Shown one piece after another: positions 13,906-34,489 of a DNA stretch of 64,000 nucleotides (its first letter is position 1; each line of letters opens with the position of its first letter). Below the pieces are notes generated by a model, which did no database searches, was not told where the DNA came from, and worked only from the letters and a program-made list of their open reading frames with translations. The position numbers and the translations under genes are program-made. The DNA is from Silurus meridionalis (lineage: Eukaryota; Chordata; Actinopteri; Siluriformes; Siluridae): NCBI RefSeq assembly GCF_014805685.1, contig NC_060900.1, forward strand, positions 8,278,450 through 8,342,449. The letters run 5' to 3'.

Positions 13906-16900
13906 TGTACTGCAGCCTAGTTTAGAAATGTAATGGTTTCAGTGGTATGGCATTATTGATGACACTTCAGTAGCACACAAGCCACTTGTAAAAATCTTAT
14001 TAGACGTATAAATAAAAAATTTGAAATATAACTCTTAAACGACTGATTGAGCTTTCGTCAGCAGTGCTGTGGTGGTCTGTGCATTTGGTAAACTTATTTC
14101 TATAATCAAATTATGAACCTAGGAGTACTAGCTGGTGCGGGGGGGGGGGGGTGGGGGGTGGTCGAATGTGAATGCAGTGGAGAATTTGTTCTATCTAATC
14201 ATACAATATGGCACCATGATAAGTCTAATTTGAATATTTATCTTTTTTGTTTTTGACTGGCCATTTTTTTCAATGAATGTGAAGGTGACATTGGTCATAT
14301 GAAATGACCCAAATGGCCCAATTTATAGTGTCCTCACCCTACATGTACATCGATCATACAGTGTGCCTTGTGAAAATTAGTGATACATAGTGTTTTCCAT
14401 TTTTACATGTCCATGTTCAAAGTGTAGACAAACAGCAATTATATTATTGTTTATTCCACCCCCCCCAAGTCTCATCTCCCTTTGTTTGTCTTAGTATATA
14501 CTGCAAGTATATTTTACTATACAGCTTGTGTAATCTTTCAATATAAGATACTCTCTTGGTATTAAAATGAAGGTCGATCAATTTCAGAGCTCGATAAAGC
14601 ATTTAATAAAGATGATTTTTGGTTTCCATTCAGCCAGCTCTGGTAAGACATCGCCCACTTCTCTTATGACCAGAAGGGAAGTCTTTTAGAGTCCCATTTC
14701 TTTCCTTCCTGCCTACAACAGAACTAAAAAAAAATCTCTCTCCAGCAGCCTATAACTAGCTGCTAATATAATCAGAGCCTTTTGCAGTAATAAATGAAGG
14801 CGGCTCAGCCCTTGACTTTCTTATGCCCACCCGTGTGTGTGTGTGTGTTTGAGGGGCATCATTGTGCTGAGATGACTGAGCCGATAGGCCTTGCTGGAAA
14901 ATGTGAAGACCGCTTCCACCCTCTCAGCTGAGCCCATCCACCACCTGACTAAAAATAGTGCAGAGAAAAAGAGGAAGGGGAGAGAGGAGGGAGGGAGGCA
15001 GCGCATAAGAGCTGCGGCTCAGCCATTTTTTTTTTTCCTTCCCCCTCCTGTTTTTCTCTTCTTCTCTCTTTTTCTAGTCTCGGCTCTTTCCTTACTGCTA
15101 TAATTTTTTCTCTTCTCACTCTCATTTCTCTTTATTCCTCTGTGAACAAAGCCGTTTTAGCCATGTTAGTTCATGATGAACAGTTGTCTACTTTTCCTTT
15201 TTTAGACCTTCATTCCTTCTTTACTGCAATGCGTGGCCAAAACGAACAGGAGAGGGTTTAAGTAAATGCATATTACTCTTTCAGCCGTTTAGAGAATGTC
15301 AAAATGATGTGTGAAGACCTAATGTCTGTTGGCCTTTTTGGTTTAGACAGGAAGGCCATAATGGGTTCATAGAGCTCTAGACAGGAGCGGGCTAACTAGT
15401 GTCAACCCTAATACGCTTCTGACTGTGAAAAAGAGTATTAGCAACATTAGCATGACATTTCTATCAACTGGATTATGTCGGGCTTGGATTGCATTGGCTA
15501 AATGCGAAAGCACTGACCAATCAGCATATACGAGCATTATGAGGTTCGGTGTTTATTGGATCTATTCAGAAGGTCGTTGGCCATCAGACGTACAGGATCT
15601 GTGGCTAAGCATAAAGGGGCAAGGTAAGGTTTGGTCATGTTGGTAAGTGTTGTAGTCTTATAAAGGAAGTTTATTATCTGGAATGGACTGTGATACCAAA
15701 AACACTTCCAACAGCCAGATTAAATTTGACTAGTCTGGTAACTGAAAATCTCAGTTTGCACAAAAATTCTGTTTGGTGGTGGTTCAAAATCTTTGTTCAA
15801 TTTTGGTATGTTGGCAAATTGTTTTTTTGTTTTTTTTTTAATCCTACAAATATTTTAAGCTCCAGTTTGATACATCTTTCAATTGTGTTATATCTGGCAG
15901 AGGTAGTATTAGTGTAGTTTTCTTTCTTTTTTTTATTTTTATTTTTATTTTTTTTTTAAGAAGAGAAGCAGCACTTGAGCAAGTGCATCGTGTTGGTAGT
16001 AAGCATGTTTGTAGTTGGATTTGGGTCAGCAAAAGAGTCACTCCTTTTAGGATCATCAGCAGATTCAGTGTTAACCGGATTTGCATGGACGAGCTGAATT
16101 AAGTGTCCCTGGATTACTAGTGTGACTTTGGAAGGAAGGGAAGGAGGACATTGGCCGGAGCTGTGAAGTTTTCTCATTCTGTCTGGGCTACTGCTGTTTT
16201 TTTCTTCTTCTTTCCTTTTCTAACTGTACGTTCACTTTTCTTGACCATCTTGTTTAACTGTAATTTTATGGTAACCCTTAGGGCCCCCCTTTTTCCATGT
16301 ATCATGAAATGAGTTAAGTTCCTTGTCATAGATTTACGTACTGAACGAATCGAAGCTCATTCTGCTTTTGAGGGTGACTGTAATGGTCCTCAGGATGCTG
16401 TTATTTGCAAAATGGGAAATTTGCCACATAGCATCACTGAATCGTTTTTTAAAAAAAAAGAACCATTCTTTGCCCAACATGGTGCCGTATGCTTCAGATT
16501 GTCTCGACAGTGGCTACATTTACCTTAAGACTAAAGTCGAATTAGCCACATTTCAGCACACAGAAGCGGTGAAGCCAGCTGAATTTGCTGTGGGATCTGT
16601 CAGTCTCGATTTGTAAATAGCTTTCTCTCTGCACCAGCACCGAAATGGTGATCTTTAGCATGGGCTGCTGCAGAACCCTGTTGCTTAGTAACAGCTTCAT
16701 GGGTTGGCAAGGACACACACCAGTGGAGAGACAGAGAGAGAGAGAAAACGCACAAGTGTGCCATCCGTGGGTCAGGTTTTTTTGAAAAAATGTTTTATTA
16801 TGGCACATTTATTGCCTTTGCTTAGCCCGGTGGCTAAGATGGCTGAGTTTTAAAGCTGTGTGTGGGATTGCTGGTCTTCACTATGGACCTGTAAAATGTT

Positions 16901-17244
16901 GTGCGCTCTTCACACAGCACTGTTACATTTCCCCTCAGTAAAGCTGCTTGCCAAAATTGTTTGTTTCCATTGCTAATATATCAGTTTGGACCCTTGTTGA
17001 AATCTTTTAAATGCGTATTTTGATCGTTGGCAATCGGCAGGGAACGAAACATTCTTCGACAAATGGTAAACGCCGCTTTTATTCAGGATCACCTTGCTTA
17101 AACTAATTGAAATGACAAAGGATAGATTAAGTTAAAAGGATTTGACTGGCTGTTCTCACTGACCACTGTATCTGCTGAAGCTTACGCTGCAGGCTTAACC
17201 TCACCTTTTCTCCCTTTCTCCCTCTCCTTTCCTGTCGTTCTCAG

Positions 17245-17300
17245 ATCAGTAAGTGACCCAGTGCGAGGCAGGAGTGAAGCATACCATTTAGAAGAGGAAA
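17245..17300 (+). other. gnb1: gnb1 5' UTR part of the first coding exon
   Basis: Begins after the acceptor CTGTCGTTCTCAG and runs 56 bases to the start codon. AAAATGAGC gives A at -3, a favourable initiation context. Confidence 0.8.
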
Positions 17301-24437
<7,137 letters not shown>

Positions 24438-24905
24438 AGCCGCAAGGTAAGCTCTTTTTTTTATTTTGTATTTATTTTTTTATTTTTTTTATTATATATA
24501 TATTTAATTTTATTTTATTTACGCATGTTAACGAAAAGATTTTGACCATCTTGATTATTGTTTATTGCCATGATCAGAGGTGATGTCTACAGTCTAGCTG
24601 CATTGATGATTTTCTTTTGTTAACATACATCTCTAAATGCCACTGTTCTGAAATGTTCCTGCTGGAAAAGGAAATTTGCATGCAAGATCGGTTTATTACT
24701 TTTTATCAGTTTTATCTCGGTGCATTTGGGAATTCACAACCTAGTGACCCAATAGGATGTAAGTAGGAGGAATTGCAGACAGTTGGGTCTGATAAATTGG
24801 TGGCTCAGAGATGCAAATCATTCAGCAGATGAACACAATGTCTTTATGCAGTTATATAGTTTCCTATTTGTCGTATAATAGGGACTGGACTGCAGCTATT
24901 CTGTT

Positions 24906-24933
24906 TCTGTCTGTCTGTCTGTCTGTCTGTCTG
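24906..24933. repeat. (CTGT)n microsatellite
   Basis: Seven tetranucleotide units within the 3' UTR intron of gnb1. Confidence 0.9.
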
Positions 24934-27070
24934 TGTCTGCTTGGGGTTTCTTCTTAGCAATGTTGGCATTTGTTGCACCTCATCTGGAGAAACCCTTCAT
25001 GTGGTGATATGTTGATGTTTTGTACTATATATAGTTCTGTGATTTCGAGGCTTTCCTCAGCTGAAACATGTTTCTCTGACATTCGATTCTAAATCAACAG
25101 TATCTCATTCTAGGATTTTAAAGTCTGACCCTAAAAGTCATCATGGAGCTCATTCATGACCGTCTCTATAGTCTTATCGTCTCTCGTTCAGCAAACAGAG
25201 GCTTTCCCTCTTCAGCTGATTACTGTCTGCGTTTACATCTGTGGTGTAATAATCACTGATTAATACAGCGATGTTGTTTACCACAATAGTCCTGTTTTGG
25301 TAGTTTTTTATGCATTACAGCATACTGACCATTTGCCAAGATCAGGGTACTTTGTGACCGTACATTAGTGTAAAAGGAGGAACTTGTTTATCTCGCTGTC
25401 TGTCAGTTCCCAGGCCTGTAGCTTCATTTATTATTCTAATTTTGTTTGCAGTATCCTACTGCCTAATTATCATCCGCACACTGGGCTCTGCTGCCCCCTG
25501 CAGGTATGCGGGTATAGCATGACCTCAGTAATTGATGCAGAAGTGGTGGAACTAGATCAAAAACATGAAATAGCAGCCCAGAAATGGCACTTACAGTATA
25601 AACAGGATGTGATTACTCCGATCTCCCAGTCTCTTTAACGTTCATTTTGCTCTTGCTTTCCTTGCAGATGGCATCCGGACTCCAAAGTTGACTGGAAGAC
25701 CATTCCAACATAAAGTTAAATTTTATTGCATATCCAATCTTCTTAAACGCAACACAACTGACCCCCGTTATCTAAGGAAACAACAGGGCAAAATGATTCT
25801 CCTTCTCATAAAAAAAAAAAAAAGAGCACAATTATTTCATTCAGTACATCAAGTGGAAATCAGTGGGGTCGACATGACACGGTGGGGGGAGGGGGCCAAA
25901 AGTTAACTGTGCATTCCTACCGGGACCATTTTCCAAATGCTCATCACACTGCAAGTTGTCATTTATGCTAAAGTTATATAACAGGAAAAAAAAGGCAACA
26001 GTTGTTTTTCCCCCCCAAATGAATTTTTTTTTTTTTTTTGTTTAGGTTTTTTTTTTTTTTTTTTTTTTACATCCCGTTTACATACGGTTAGTGTTTCAAA
26101 TGAGGATCAAAAGCTCTTTAGTCTTTAAATATTTCAGAAACAAGTTTGTAGATGGAGGATCATGTTGACAATAATCAAGGATGTTATAATACAGCTTTGT
26201 TGTGTCAGAAACGAGGAGCGGTTTGAGCCCGACCTGTATATTTAGTCCCATGATCTTTTTTTCTTTGTTTTGTTTCTGTCTAGTCATGAGTCTTTGTTTG
26301 CACAGGAATAAAGCCTTGCATACATAGAATAATGTTGAAAATGTTGACTAACCAAGCACATGCTGTTAATGATGAATGCTCATTTAAAAAATGAAAAAAG
26401 GTCCATTTGAAATATTTCTCTTGTTTTTTTGTTTGTTTTTGTTTTTGCCTGATAAGGTTTGAGTAATGAAATGAAGATTAACCCGAAGTTTCAGTTTTAA
26501 TTCCTCTTTTCCATGTCCTTTTGTTTTTGTTTGAGCTTTAGTGAGGGAGGGTCCGGGGGGGTGGGAGTTTGAGAGGTTTTATTTTATTTTTTTGTTTATT
26601 TTGTGCGTAACTCAATTTCCCCTTTTATCCGGTTTCAAGACAGGTGCCCGTTTTGTGCTTGGGGGGGAACCCAGTTACTTCTCTGTGAATGACATGTTGT
26701 AAAAAATCAATGTTTGAAAATAATGATATTGAGAAAAAAAAAAAACGTTTTTGTTAAAAATTAAAAAAAAAAAAAACTTTTATTTTGGTTGTCTGCCATG
26801 AGTGGGTTAACTCTTAGAATCGCATGCTGTAGAATTGCTTAAAAAGAGGTGCATATGGAAAGTCCTTTGATGTTTTTCTTTAAGAAAATAACCTGTTAAA
26901 TAGATCATCACAACGATATTTATATTCTTTTTTTTCTTTCTCTCTTTTTTGCTACTCTGTGCATACATAATTCAATTAAACTCGCAAAGCTATGCACTCA
27001 AGAGAAGCAAACACGTTGATTGACCCATTCTATCCATACCTTGGAGTTTCTAAAACACTTGTACACCGAC

Positions 27071-27116
27071 CCACACACACACACACACACACGCACGCAC
27101 GCACGCACACACACAC
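27071..27116. repeat. (CA)n/(CG)-interrupted microsatellite
   Basis: CA units interrupted by CACG units, inside the predicted gnb1 3' UTR. Confidence 0.9.
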
Positions 27117-27638
27117 TCAAACTAGAACAAAATAAATTGTCATTCTTTCTGTAGCAAGGCGAAAATTCCAGATACAAGAAAAGAATGCTAGAGACATTTT
27201 GTAACAAACAGGTTTTAATGTCCTTTAATAAAAAAAAATAAAAAAAAACTTGCAGCATTTGAATGGCAGAATTTTTCTGTTGTTCCTTTCTGCGTGTAAC
27301 GAAAGGCGCTCTTTCCTTAGCGGTAGTGGCATTTCTTCCATTCTGTTCTCCCTCTGCGACATTCTGTACAAAGAAAAGTGCTGTCGTTGTGCATTAGGCC
27401 TGGAGTTGGCAACAAAAAAAAATAAAGAAAACTTACAAAAAAAAAAAAGGCGATTTAATCAATTCCTCTTTTTCTCCCTCTTTTTCTGTCTGTCTCTCTT
27501 CATACAAATAACTGTAGAGCTCTGCACACCCCCACTGTATCCTCATCCATCTTTTGTATTTAATTTTAAATTCAGTGTACAACAGAAAGCTGGATGCAAG
27601 ATAGAAACTATATTAAAATGTACTGTTATTTAAGATGT

Positions 27639-27644
27639 AATAAA
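27639..27644 (+). promoter_or_regulatory. gnb1: gnb1 polyadenylation signal
   Basis: AATAAA followed about 30 bases later by a GT-rich stretch (TTCAGTGTTGGTGCTG), the usual arrangement around a cleavage site. Earlier AATAAA copies, such as 26308, could act as proximal signals. Confidence 0.55.
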
Positions 27645-27665
27645 GCAGTTTGAGATGATCTTCAG

Positions 27666-30649
27666 TGTTGGTGCTGTTTATAAAGATTCTCTGATCTTCC
27701 AAAATAAATAAATAAATAAAATCCCACTCTGAACCAGTTTATATTCAACACGGTACTTGTTTTTTTTTTTTCTTTTCCTTTTTGATAGTCGATTTGAGTG
27801 AAATTATTTCTGGACTGTTTTCATTTTTACAAACTTCCTCCGTTATTCATGATATCAGTGAACTGCGAAACGAAAGCGATGCTGCAGCTCTGATTGGTCA
27901 GCCATGTTGATCACTTGGAAAAGGAAGATTTCTGTAATTCTGTACGTTTTTACTGGCTGTACTGGGTTTTTATCCTACACGGAGGCATAAAAAATTGTAT
28001 ATATGGAAGTGCTTTATTGCCATTTGCTCTATTTATTGTTAGATGTACACCAATCAGGCATAACATTATGACCACCTGCCTTATTGTGTTGGTCCCATTT
28101 TGCTGCTAAAACAGTTTTGAGTCGTCGAGCATTAACAGCATGAACTTCTTCAGCAATTTGAGCTACAGGAGCTCATCTGTTGGATCGGACCAGACGGACC
28201 AGCCTTCGCTCCCAACTTGCATCAAAAATCCTTGGTACACTGTTCCATGTCGCCGGTTCACCACTGTTCCTTCCTTGGAGCACTTTTAATAGATACTGAC
28301 CACTGCAGACCGGAAACATCAAACAAGACCTGCAGTTTTGGAGATGCTCTGCCCCAGTCGTCTAGACATCACAATTTGCCCTTTGCCAAACTCACTTAAA
28401 TTCTCATGCTCGTCCATTTTCCCTGCTTCTAACACAAAATGTTCACTTGCTGTCTAATAATATCCCACACACTAACAGGTGCCATGATAGAGATAATCAG
28501 TGTTATTCATTTCACCTGTCATAATGTTATAATATAGTTATGCCTGATCGGTGTATATATACACAGAAGTGCTGTGGTAGATGTTCAGCAGAAACTAGTT
28601 TTAATCTTAAATGAATGATGCTGAAATATTTGTTTTCTCCAGCAGGTGGTAGTGTTTCCTCATGGAGCAATGTGTGAAACTATCAGTAGCTGAGCTTTAC
28701 AAAAAAAAAAAAAAGGATTCCATGTGGAGAAATTGTGGGCACATTGTGAACATAGTTTGAGTTGTTGTTTTTTTTTAAAGCTTAATTTTTATTTTATTTT
28801 TAAAGAAAGAGGTTTGCAGCATCTTAGAATATTTCATTTTGTATGACTGGTTATAAATGTCTATCTGAGTATTAATTATTTTACTTTTGCCTTTTCTGTA
28901 GTTCTCCAAAAAACAAAAAAAAATCATGCTGGAAAAGCATATTTTTAAGAAAAGTATAATGTCTGAAGCTTCAGAATTTTTGATTGAAATAAAAAAAAAA
29001 AATGCAGCTTTTACAAAAGGAACAGAGGGTAACAACAGTCCGTTAACTACTATATACACTTGAAGCTTCTGCAGCTGAATAACAAACATGTACGATCTAC
29101 ACAGGACTGAAGAGCACACAAAGGGGGCAACCTTCACTACCTGGTGTTTTTCTGTAGCTAATTTAAACCAGTCAAGTCTGTAAAATGAGCTGTTGGGTGA
29201 ATGAGTAAGAGTTGGGAAGCTGGTGTGTATATATGTGTGTAAAGTGTGTGGAGTACAGTGTGCACATGACCTTATTTGGCTTGTTGGCTCCCAACTGGAG
29301 GTTCTCGAAGCGTGCTTAGTCACCCCCGATGTCGTTACATTGGCTCTGAAACGAAATCAGCTCGCCAATCTGATTAAAAGCCTTCTACCAGCATTGAGGT
29401 CGTGTTCCGAATCGAAGGCCTGCTTGAGTTTACTTTAATGCTAGTGAGGAAACAAGCCAGACGAGAGGAACAGTTACAAGTTTTAGCAAGTCGCTCGATC
29501 AATTACATCAACTTCTAGTGGTGGGTTAGGTGAGACACCATGACTCAGCAAGAGCCCTGTTCTTAAAGGGATAGTCTGACATTTTGGCACAGATCTTGAT
29601 TAAAAACTTGTCAAACCTCAGCTCTCAGCAGTGCACGTGTGGCATGGTGTTACAACGGCCACTGTGACCGGCCAGAATGGTTCAGAGCTTTCTGGCACAG
29701 ATTCTACAAGTCTTTGGATGATGAAACACCATTCTCCCAGAAGCATTTTCCCTCAGTTCCCATGGTCGGTGTTTTTTGCTGATGGTGCAAGAGAGCACTG
29801 TTTTAACACTACTTCAAAATCTGCCATGATTAAAAAGATACACCGGGAAGAACACAGCATATGGTTTATACATTCTTTTCATCCTCGTCATACCATTTAA
29901 ATCGATTCATATTCTAATATCTCATTACTTCGCAGGTATACACAAGACCTCGTAAAGAAATAAAAGCAGAAACAAATCAAACCAGAGGTGTTTATTCATC
30001 CTGGAAGCTTGTGCAGCCTCGGGGAATGCAAAAGAACTTTAGGGTATGCAAATATAGTCTCCAATTTTCATTTAGAGAATAATTTTTTTTTTTTATAGCA
30101 AACTTGTAATTCACAAATCAAATTTTGCAGTATACTTTTTATTCAACTGTCAATAAATCATTTTTAGTAATGTGGTGAAAATGTTTTCTTTCAATAGCGT
30201 GCAAAACAGTATTGCATATATTCCATATTGAACGTTTCCCAAACATGTTTATTGCCTCCACGCTGATTTCTAATAGATTGTCATTGAGTTCCCAGTTTTA
30301 AGGGATGAAAATAGGCTAGCGGCAAACCAAACATTTTCTTCAGGGTAAAGTTTCTCATACTAATTTGTTCTGCTTGTGGCTTAAAACATTTGTACACTTT
30401 TTCTGGCCACAGGCTTTAGAATCTTTACATACGCAGTCTGATTGGCTACCTGTACTTTCATGCATGTGCACATTAAAGTTTCCAACATCTCTACATAACA
30501 TTGTCTCGAGCATTTTAGAGCATGATGGAGCGTTCAGGACCGTTTTTCAACGTATTTATAAAATGTAGTTTGTAATATGGAGTGTAAACTTGCTCCAGCT
30601 TGTCTAGATGTTGGCTAATAAAAATAATGTAATGTAAACTGTATTATAG
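27666..30649. other. Intergenic region between gnb1 and tkt (tail to tail)
   Basis: Separates the converging 3' ends of gnb1 and tkt. Besides the Tc1 copy at 28048-28553 it contains A/T tracts and no recognisable gene. The minus-strand frame at 28775-29323 is lysine/asparagine and phenylalanine rich and looks like chance. Confidence 0.6.
28048..28553 (-). mobile_element. Internally deleted Tc1-like element (family A), 506 bp, both ends present
   Basis: Terminal inverted repeats CACCAATCAGGCATAAC and GTTATGCCTGATCGGTG are flanked by TA dinucleotides at 28046-28047 and 28554-28555, the standard Tc1 target duplication. The minus strand holds only the 5' transposase region (helix-turn-helix, then [13 protein letters not shown] and SAVVSIY-like pieces) with frameshifts. 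The catalytic DDE half is missing, so the element cannot move by itself. Confidence 0.88.
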
Positions 30650-30655
30650 TTTATT
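30650..30655 (-). promoter_or_regulatory. tkt: tkt polyadenylation signal (candidate)
   Basis: TTTATT on the plus strand reads AATAAA on the minus strand, about 140 bases after the tkt stop. A nearer copy at 30763-30768 is only about 25 bases past the stop and seems too close. Confidence 0.5.
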
Positions 30656-30792
30656 CTTTCACAATGTTTCACGATTCAGCAGGAAAAAAAAAGGACACAA
30701 ACCTAGTTTTCATGACTTACAGCTACTAATCATCTGGTTCTATTTTTCTCTTCTTTTTCTATTTTATTATAATGACCCTGTTAATCACTGTG

Positions 30793-30980
30793 TTACTTTT
30801 TGTTGCCAGTGTCATTGAGTATCTTCTTTACTGCCTGAACAATGGCATCACAGTCGATGTTGAAGAGTTTGAGGAGCTCTCGGGGTTTTCCGCTGCGTGG
30901 TACGTGGGACACCGCGAGACGCCGTACGGTGAAGTCATGTTCGTTCACCACCGCTGAGCACACAGCTTCTCCCAGACCAC
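30793..30980 (-). CDS. tkt: tkt coding exon 14 (residues 566-627 and stop)
   Basis: Encodes [20 protein letters not shown] and on to [17 protein letters not shown], ending NDTGNKK then TAA. The tail is a few residues longer than in human TKT. Acceptor ACACAG. Confidence 0.94.
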
Positions 30981-33353
30981 CTGTGTGATCACACATCATA
31001 ACATCAACACCTTGTGTTCAACAACACGAAACAACAAATAGGGCTTTTCTGAAGTGATAATGCAGGAGCTGGGACACCAGAAACAAACTCACACAGCCAT
31101 GAAATTCAACAAAACATCCAAATGGCAAAAGATAGATATTTACACATTATTTATGAGGCAGTTTTGTAGGTCACGGTAAGCCCACAAGACACGGCCTACA
31201 CTTCCGCTCTCTACTCTTGTCCTCATATTTGCATGAAAATTCTGTTCTATATGCATTCGCACTTACAAAAGTGTCCCTCAGTTGGATGCAATGCAATTAG
31301 TGGGATGTAAAAGAGGTTATGAAGCGGGAACGTATAAGTTTAGTGCCTATATATTTGAGCCTTACAAATGTATCCTTAATTAGCAATGGAAAACTCTGGG
31401 ATCATGAGGTAAGAGGAAGGAACTTTAAACCTCTGGTTAAGAAAACAAACTAAAAAAAAAATAGAACCCATTCTTATTCGCAGGGCCAATTCAAGCTTTT
31501 TGGTACCCTAGACGAGATTCCGATTGTCTCCACAACATATACTGTGTTACATTTAAGCAGAAAAACAGATAAATCATTTAAATGGACGAGGGCAGAGGTC
31601 TCTGATTGCGCCATTGGCGACTGCGTACTTTGCCTATGCTTTTGAAACGGTGCTGTTTATCTGGGTGGTGCCAAATGTCCATTTATTATAGTGTTGTCAT
31701 GGTGAACTGTTCAGCGATAGCCACTTAAATGCAGTCCTGAGGCATTGCAGCAGACAGTCGAAATACATCCCTAACCTACACTACCACTAATACTATTAAA
31801 ACTATTAAAACTACAGGTTTTTTCTGTAGCAATAAAGTAACTAGCAGATATTAAATAGAGGATATTGAATACTACGCTTACAGAGTAAAAATAGTTCAAA
31901 GGGATGAACCAAAAGTGTTTTATATCACTCACCTTCATAGTAGTGGTCCTCAACAGTGATAATGTGACCCCCTGTGGCCCGGGCATTTTCGATAATTGTT
32001 TTTGAGTCCAGGGGTTTAATAGTAAAAAGGTCAATCACTCGAATGTGTATGCCCTCTGAGAAGACAAAATAATACTGTCAGTTTTAATATATTACAAAAT
32101 TCAGGAATTTTGTCTTGCATTCATTCCCACTATGTGCTTTATTGTGTACAAAGCATTTCTCAGGAGCACTAGATGTTCTTCAGGAATACACCCGGAATGC
32201 CAGGGATGCCAGTTTATCACAGTTTATGGGAACTGTGTCACAATGGCACTGCCTACTGCTCACAGCATCTATACTACAGCTGTCATTTCTCTCAATGTAC
32301 CCCAAAACGACCAAACCATCTTATAGTAAGAGCTATGTCATGTATTTGGCTTTGTAAGGATACTGAATGTTCATATTTGTCAGCTTTTCTGCATGCTGAA
32401 GTACCTTTTTTCAGGTGTTCGGCTGCATCGAGAGCCTCGTGAAGAGTTACAGCAGCTCCTATCACAGTCACCTGGTCCTTGCTCGACTTGTATACAACCT
32501 GCACGTGAACACCACAGCGTGTAATTCATTATCACGTGACAAATCTGTAAACGATCTGATCTATATAATCTGATACATGCAGTTAGTGTCTGCTGGATTT
32601 GGTCTGTAAGCGCAAACCCGATTTTTTGAATTTGAATACAGATTATGTGTTCTAAGCAGATACAAATACAGAGAGGAAGAGAGGAAATCGAAAGACTCAG
32701 TTTGCCAGAGAGGACAGACTTTTTAGGTAACACACCTTCGCCTGGCCGACACGGAACTCTTCGTTGCTCTTGTAGATTACGGGGTTTTCAGGGCGGCTGG
32801 TTCGGATGAAGCAAATACCCTATAAAAAAAAAAAAGAGTATGCAACCTTACGTAAACACAGTCTCTACAGACTAGCAGGAGAACTACAGATGAAGTGTGT
32901 TCAATAAAACCAGGGCTTGAAACAAAGACTGAAGTTTAATTGTCACTCCAAATATACAGTCCACAAACACAGATCAGGCATAATATTATGATAGGTGAAG
33001 TGAATAACACTGAGTATCTCGTCATTATGGCACCTGTTAGTGTGATTTTGTCCTCAAACTTGATGTGTTAGAAGCAGGAAAAATGGGCAAGCGTAAGAAT
33101 TTGATTGAGTTTGACAAGAGCCAGATTGTGATGTCTAGACGACTGGGGCAGAGCGTCTCCAAAACTGCAGCTCTTGTGGGATGTTCCTGGTCTGCAGTGG
33201 TCAGTATCTATCAAAAGTGCTCCAAGGAAGGAACAGTGGTGAACTGGCGACAGGGTCCTGGACAACCAAGGACCATTGATCCATAATATTATGCCTGGAC
33301 GGTGTTACATGTATATGTATATGGTTTCAAAATTTAGAGTGACTATATATACA

Positions 33354-33421
<68 letters not shown>

Positions 33422-34443
33422 ATTTTTTCCCTTTTTATGACATTCTACATTTTACACTCTTTTCAAGTGGATGCTGTCAGTTCACACCAGCTTCTGCAAT
33501 GTGACCATAAATAATAAATAAACCATAACAAAAGTGATCACACTGAGTGAACAACATGTGCACAGACACATTGTACATAGTGTTTTTTGTTGTTGTTGTT
33601 GTTGTTGTTGTTAATCACTGTTGCCTTGGTCAGGTGTTTGTTTCAAGCCCTGAGTCAAACACGTTCAATATTCTACGATAATTGTTCTAAGAGAATTGTA
33701 AGAACCTTGGTGTTAGCAGCTAGCTCCACTGCTTTCTCAGTGGACACAGCATCACTCGGGTAGAACACTGTGGCAGTGGGAATGGCTCTGAACATTGCCA
33801 AGTCTTCCAGTGCCATCTGAGAAGCACCATCCTCTCCTGAGATATAATCACACATACAAAGTCAGTACACAAAACCAAGCTGTAGGTAATATATCAGTTG
33901 TTCTACACGGATTGAGCAGACAAGTAGAAGTGATCAGTGTAGTCTGCACTGTGGTGTTTTACTTAGCAGAAGCAACAGTATTGATGCCACATTGGATTGC
34001 AAGCATGGTGAAAACTAGAAAGAGGAAGATGTGAGGAAACTAACCACAGGGAAGTGAACTAAAAAAGAAGAACTGGTCAGAAGAGAAAAAACGTACCGGT
34101 AGTTTCGTTATAGACAAACTTTACTAACAAGGAATGGAGCAGTGCACAGAATTCGGCTCGTGCAAACTGACCCATGAATTTTGCTCATCAAGGAACAGGT
34201 GCATTATGGGATGGAACCGCACCACAATTGGTACGGTAGAAGGCTACATCTACAGAAATGTGCATTCCTACTTATTGGTGTGTTGTGGTATTCAACCTGC
34301 ATGTAAATAAACATTAAATAATCCAAAAAGTTTGATTCATTCTAGACCTCTGACTGTAATTTTTCCTGCCAATAGGACGAGTCATAGTTTTATTTGAACG
34401 TATATGTTCTAATAAGTGTCATTATATATACAGTTTATATACA

Positions 34444-34489
<46 letters not shown>

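Larger units (their letters stand above)
1488..17244 (+). other. gnb1: gnb1 intron 1 (about 15.8 kb)
   Basis: Inferred from the donor GTGAGT at 1488 and the pyrimidine-rich acceptor ending TCTCAG at 17244. It carries several CA/GT microsatellites, a SINE fragment near 6080, a large degenerate Tc1 element at 7050-8343 and the unexplained open frame at 13423-13905. A second CpG-containing patch lies near 2600-3320. A purine/pyrimidine-rich stretch at 14640-15110 looks like a possible conserved noncoding block. The rest shows nothing I can name. Confidence 0.55.
24438..27665 (+). other. gnb1: gnb1 3' UTR, spliced
   Basis: After the stop, CGCAAG|GTAAGC at 24447 and CTTGCAG ending at 25667 define an intron inside the 3' UTR. 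Vertebrate GNB1 also has a 3' UTR intron shortly after the stop. The final exon runs about 2 kb, rich in T and A tracts. An intron less than 20 bases from the stop should not trigger nonsense-mediated decay. Confidence 0.75.

Noticed and set aside
14640..14820. Possible conserved regulatory element in gnb1 intron 1
   Set aside because: The stretch is less repetitive than its surroundings, but without a cross-species alignment there is no evidence of constraint.
28775..29323. 182-codon minus-strand frame between gnb1 and tkt
   Set aside because: Dominated by lysine, phenylalanine and asparagine from A/T tracts, with no domain or splice context. Consistent with chance in AT-rich DNA.
33065..33286. 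73-codon frame considered as a host gene
   Set aside because: It is the N-terminus of a Tc1 transposase lying between Tc1 terminal repeats.
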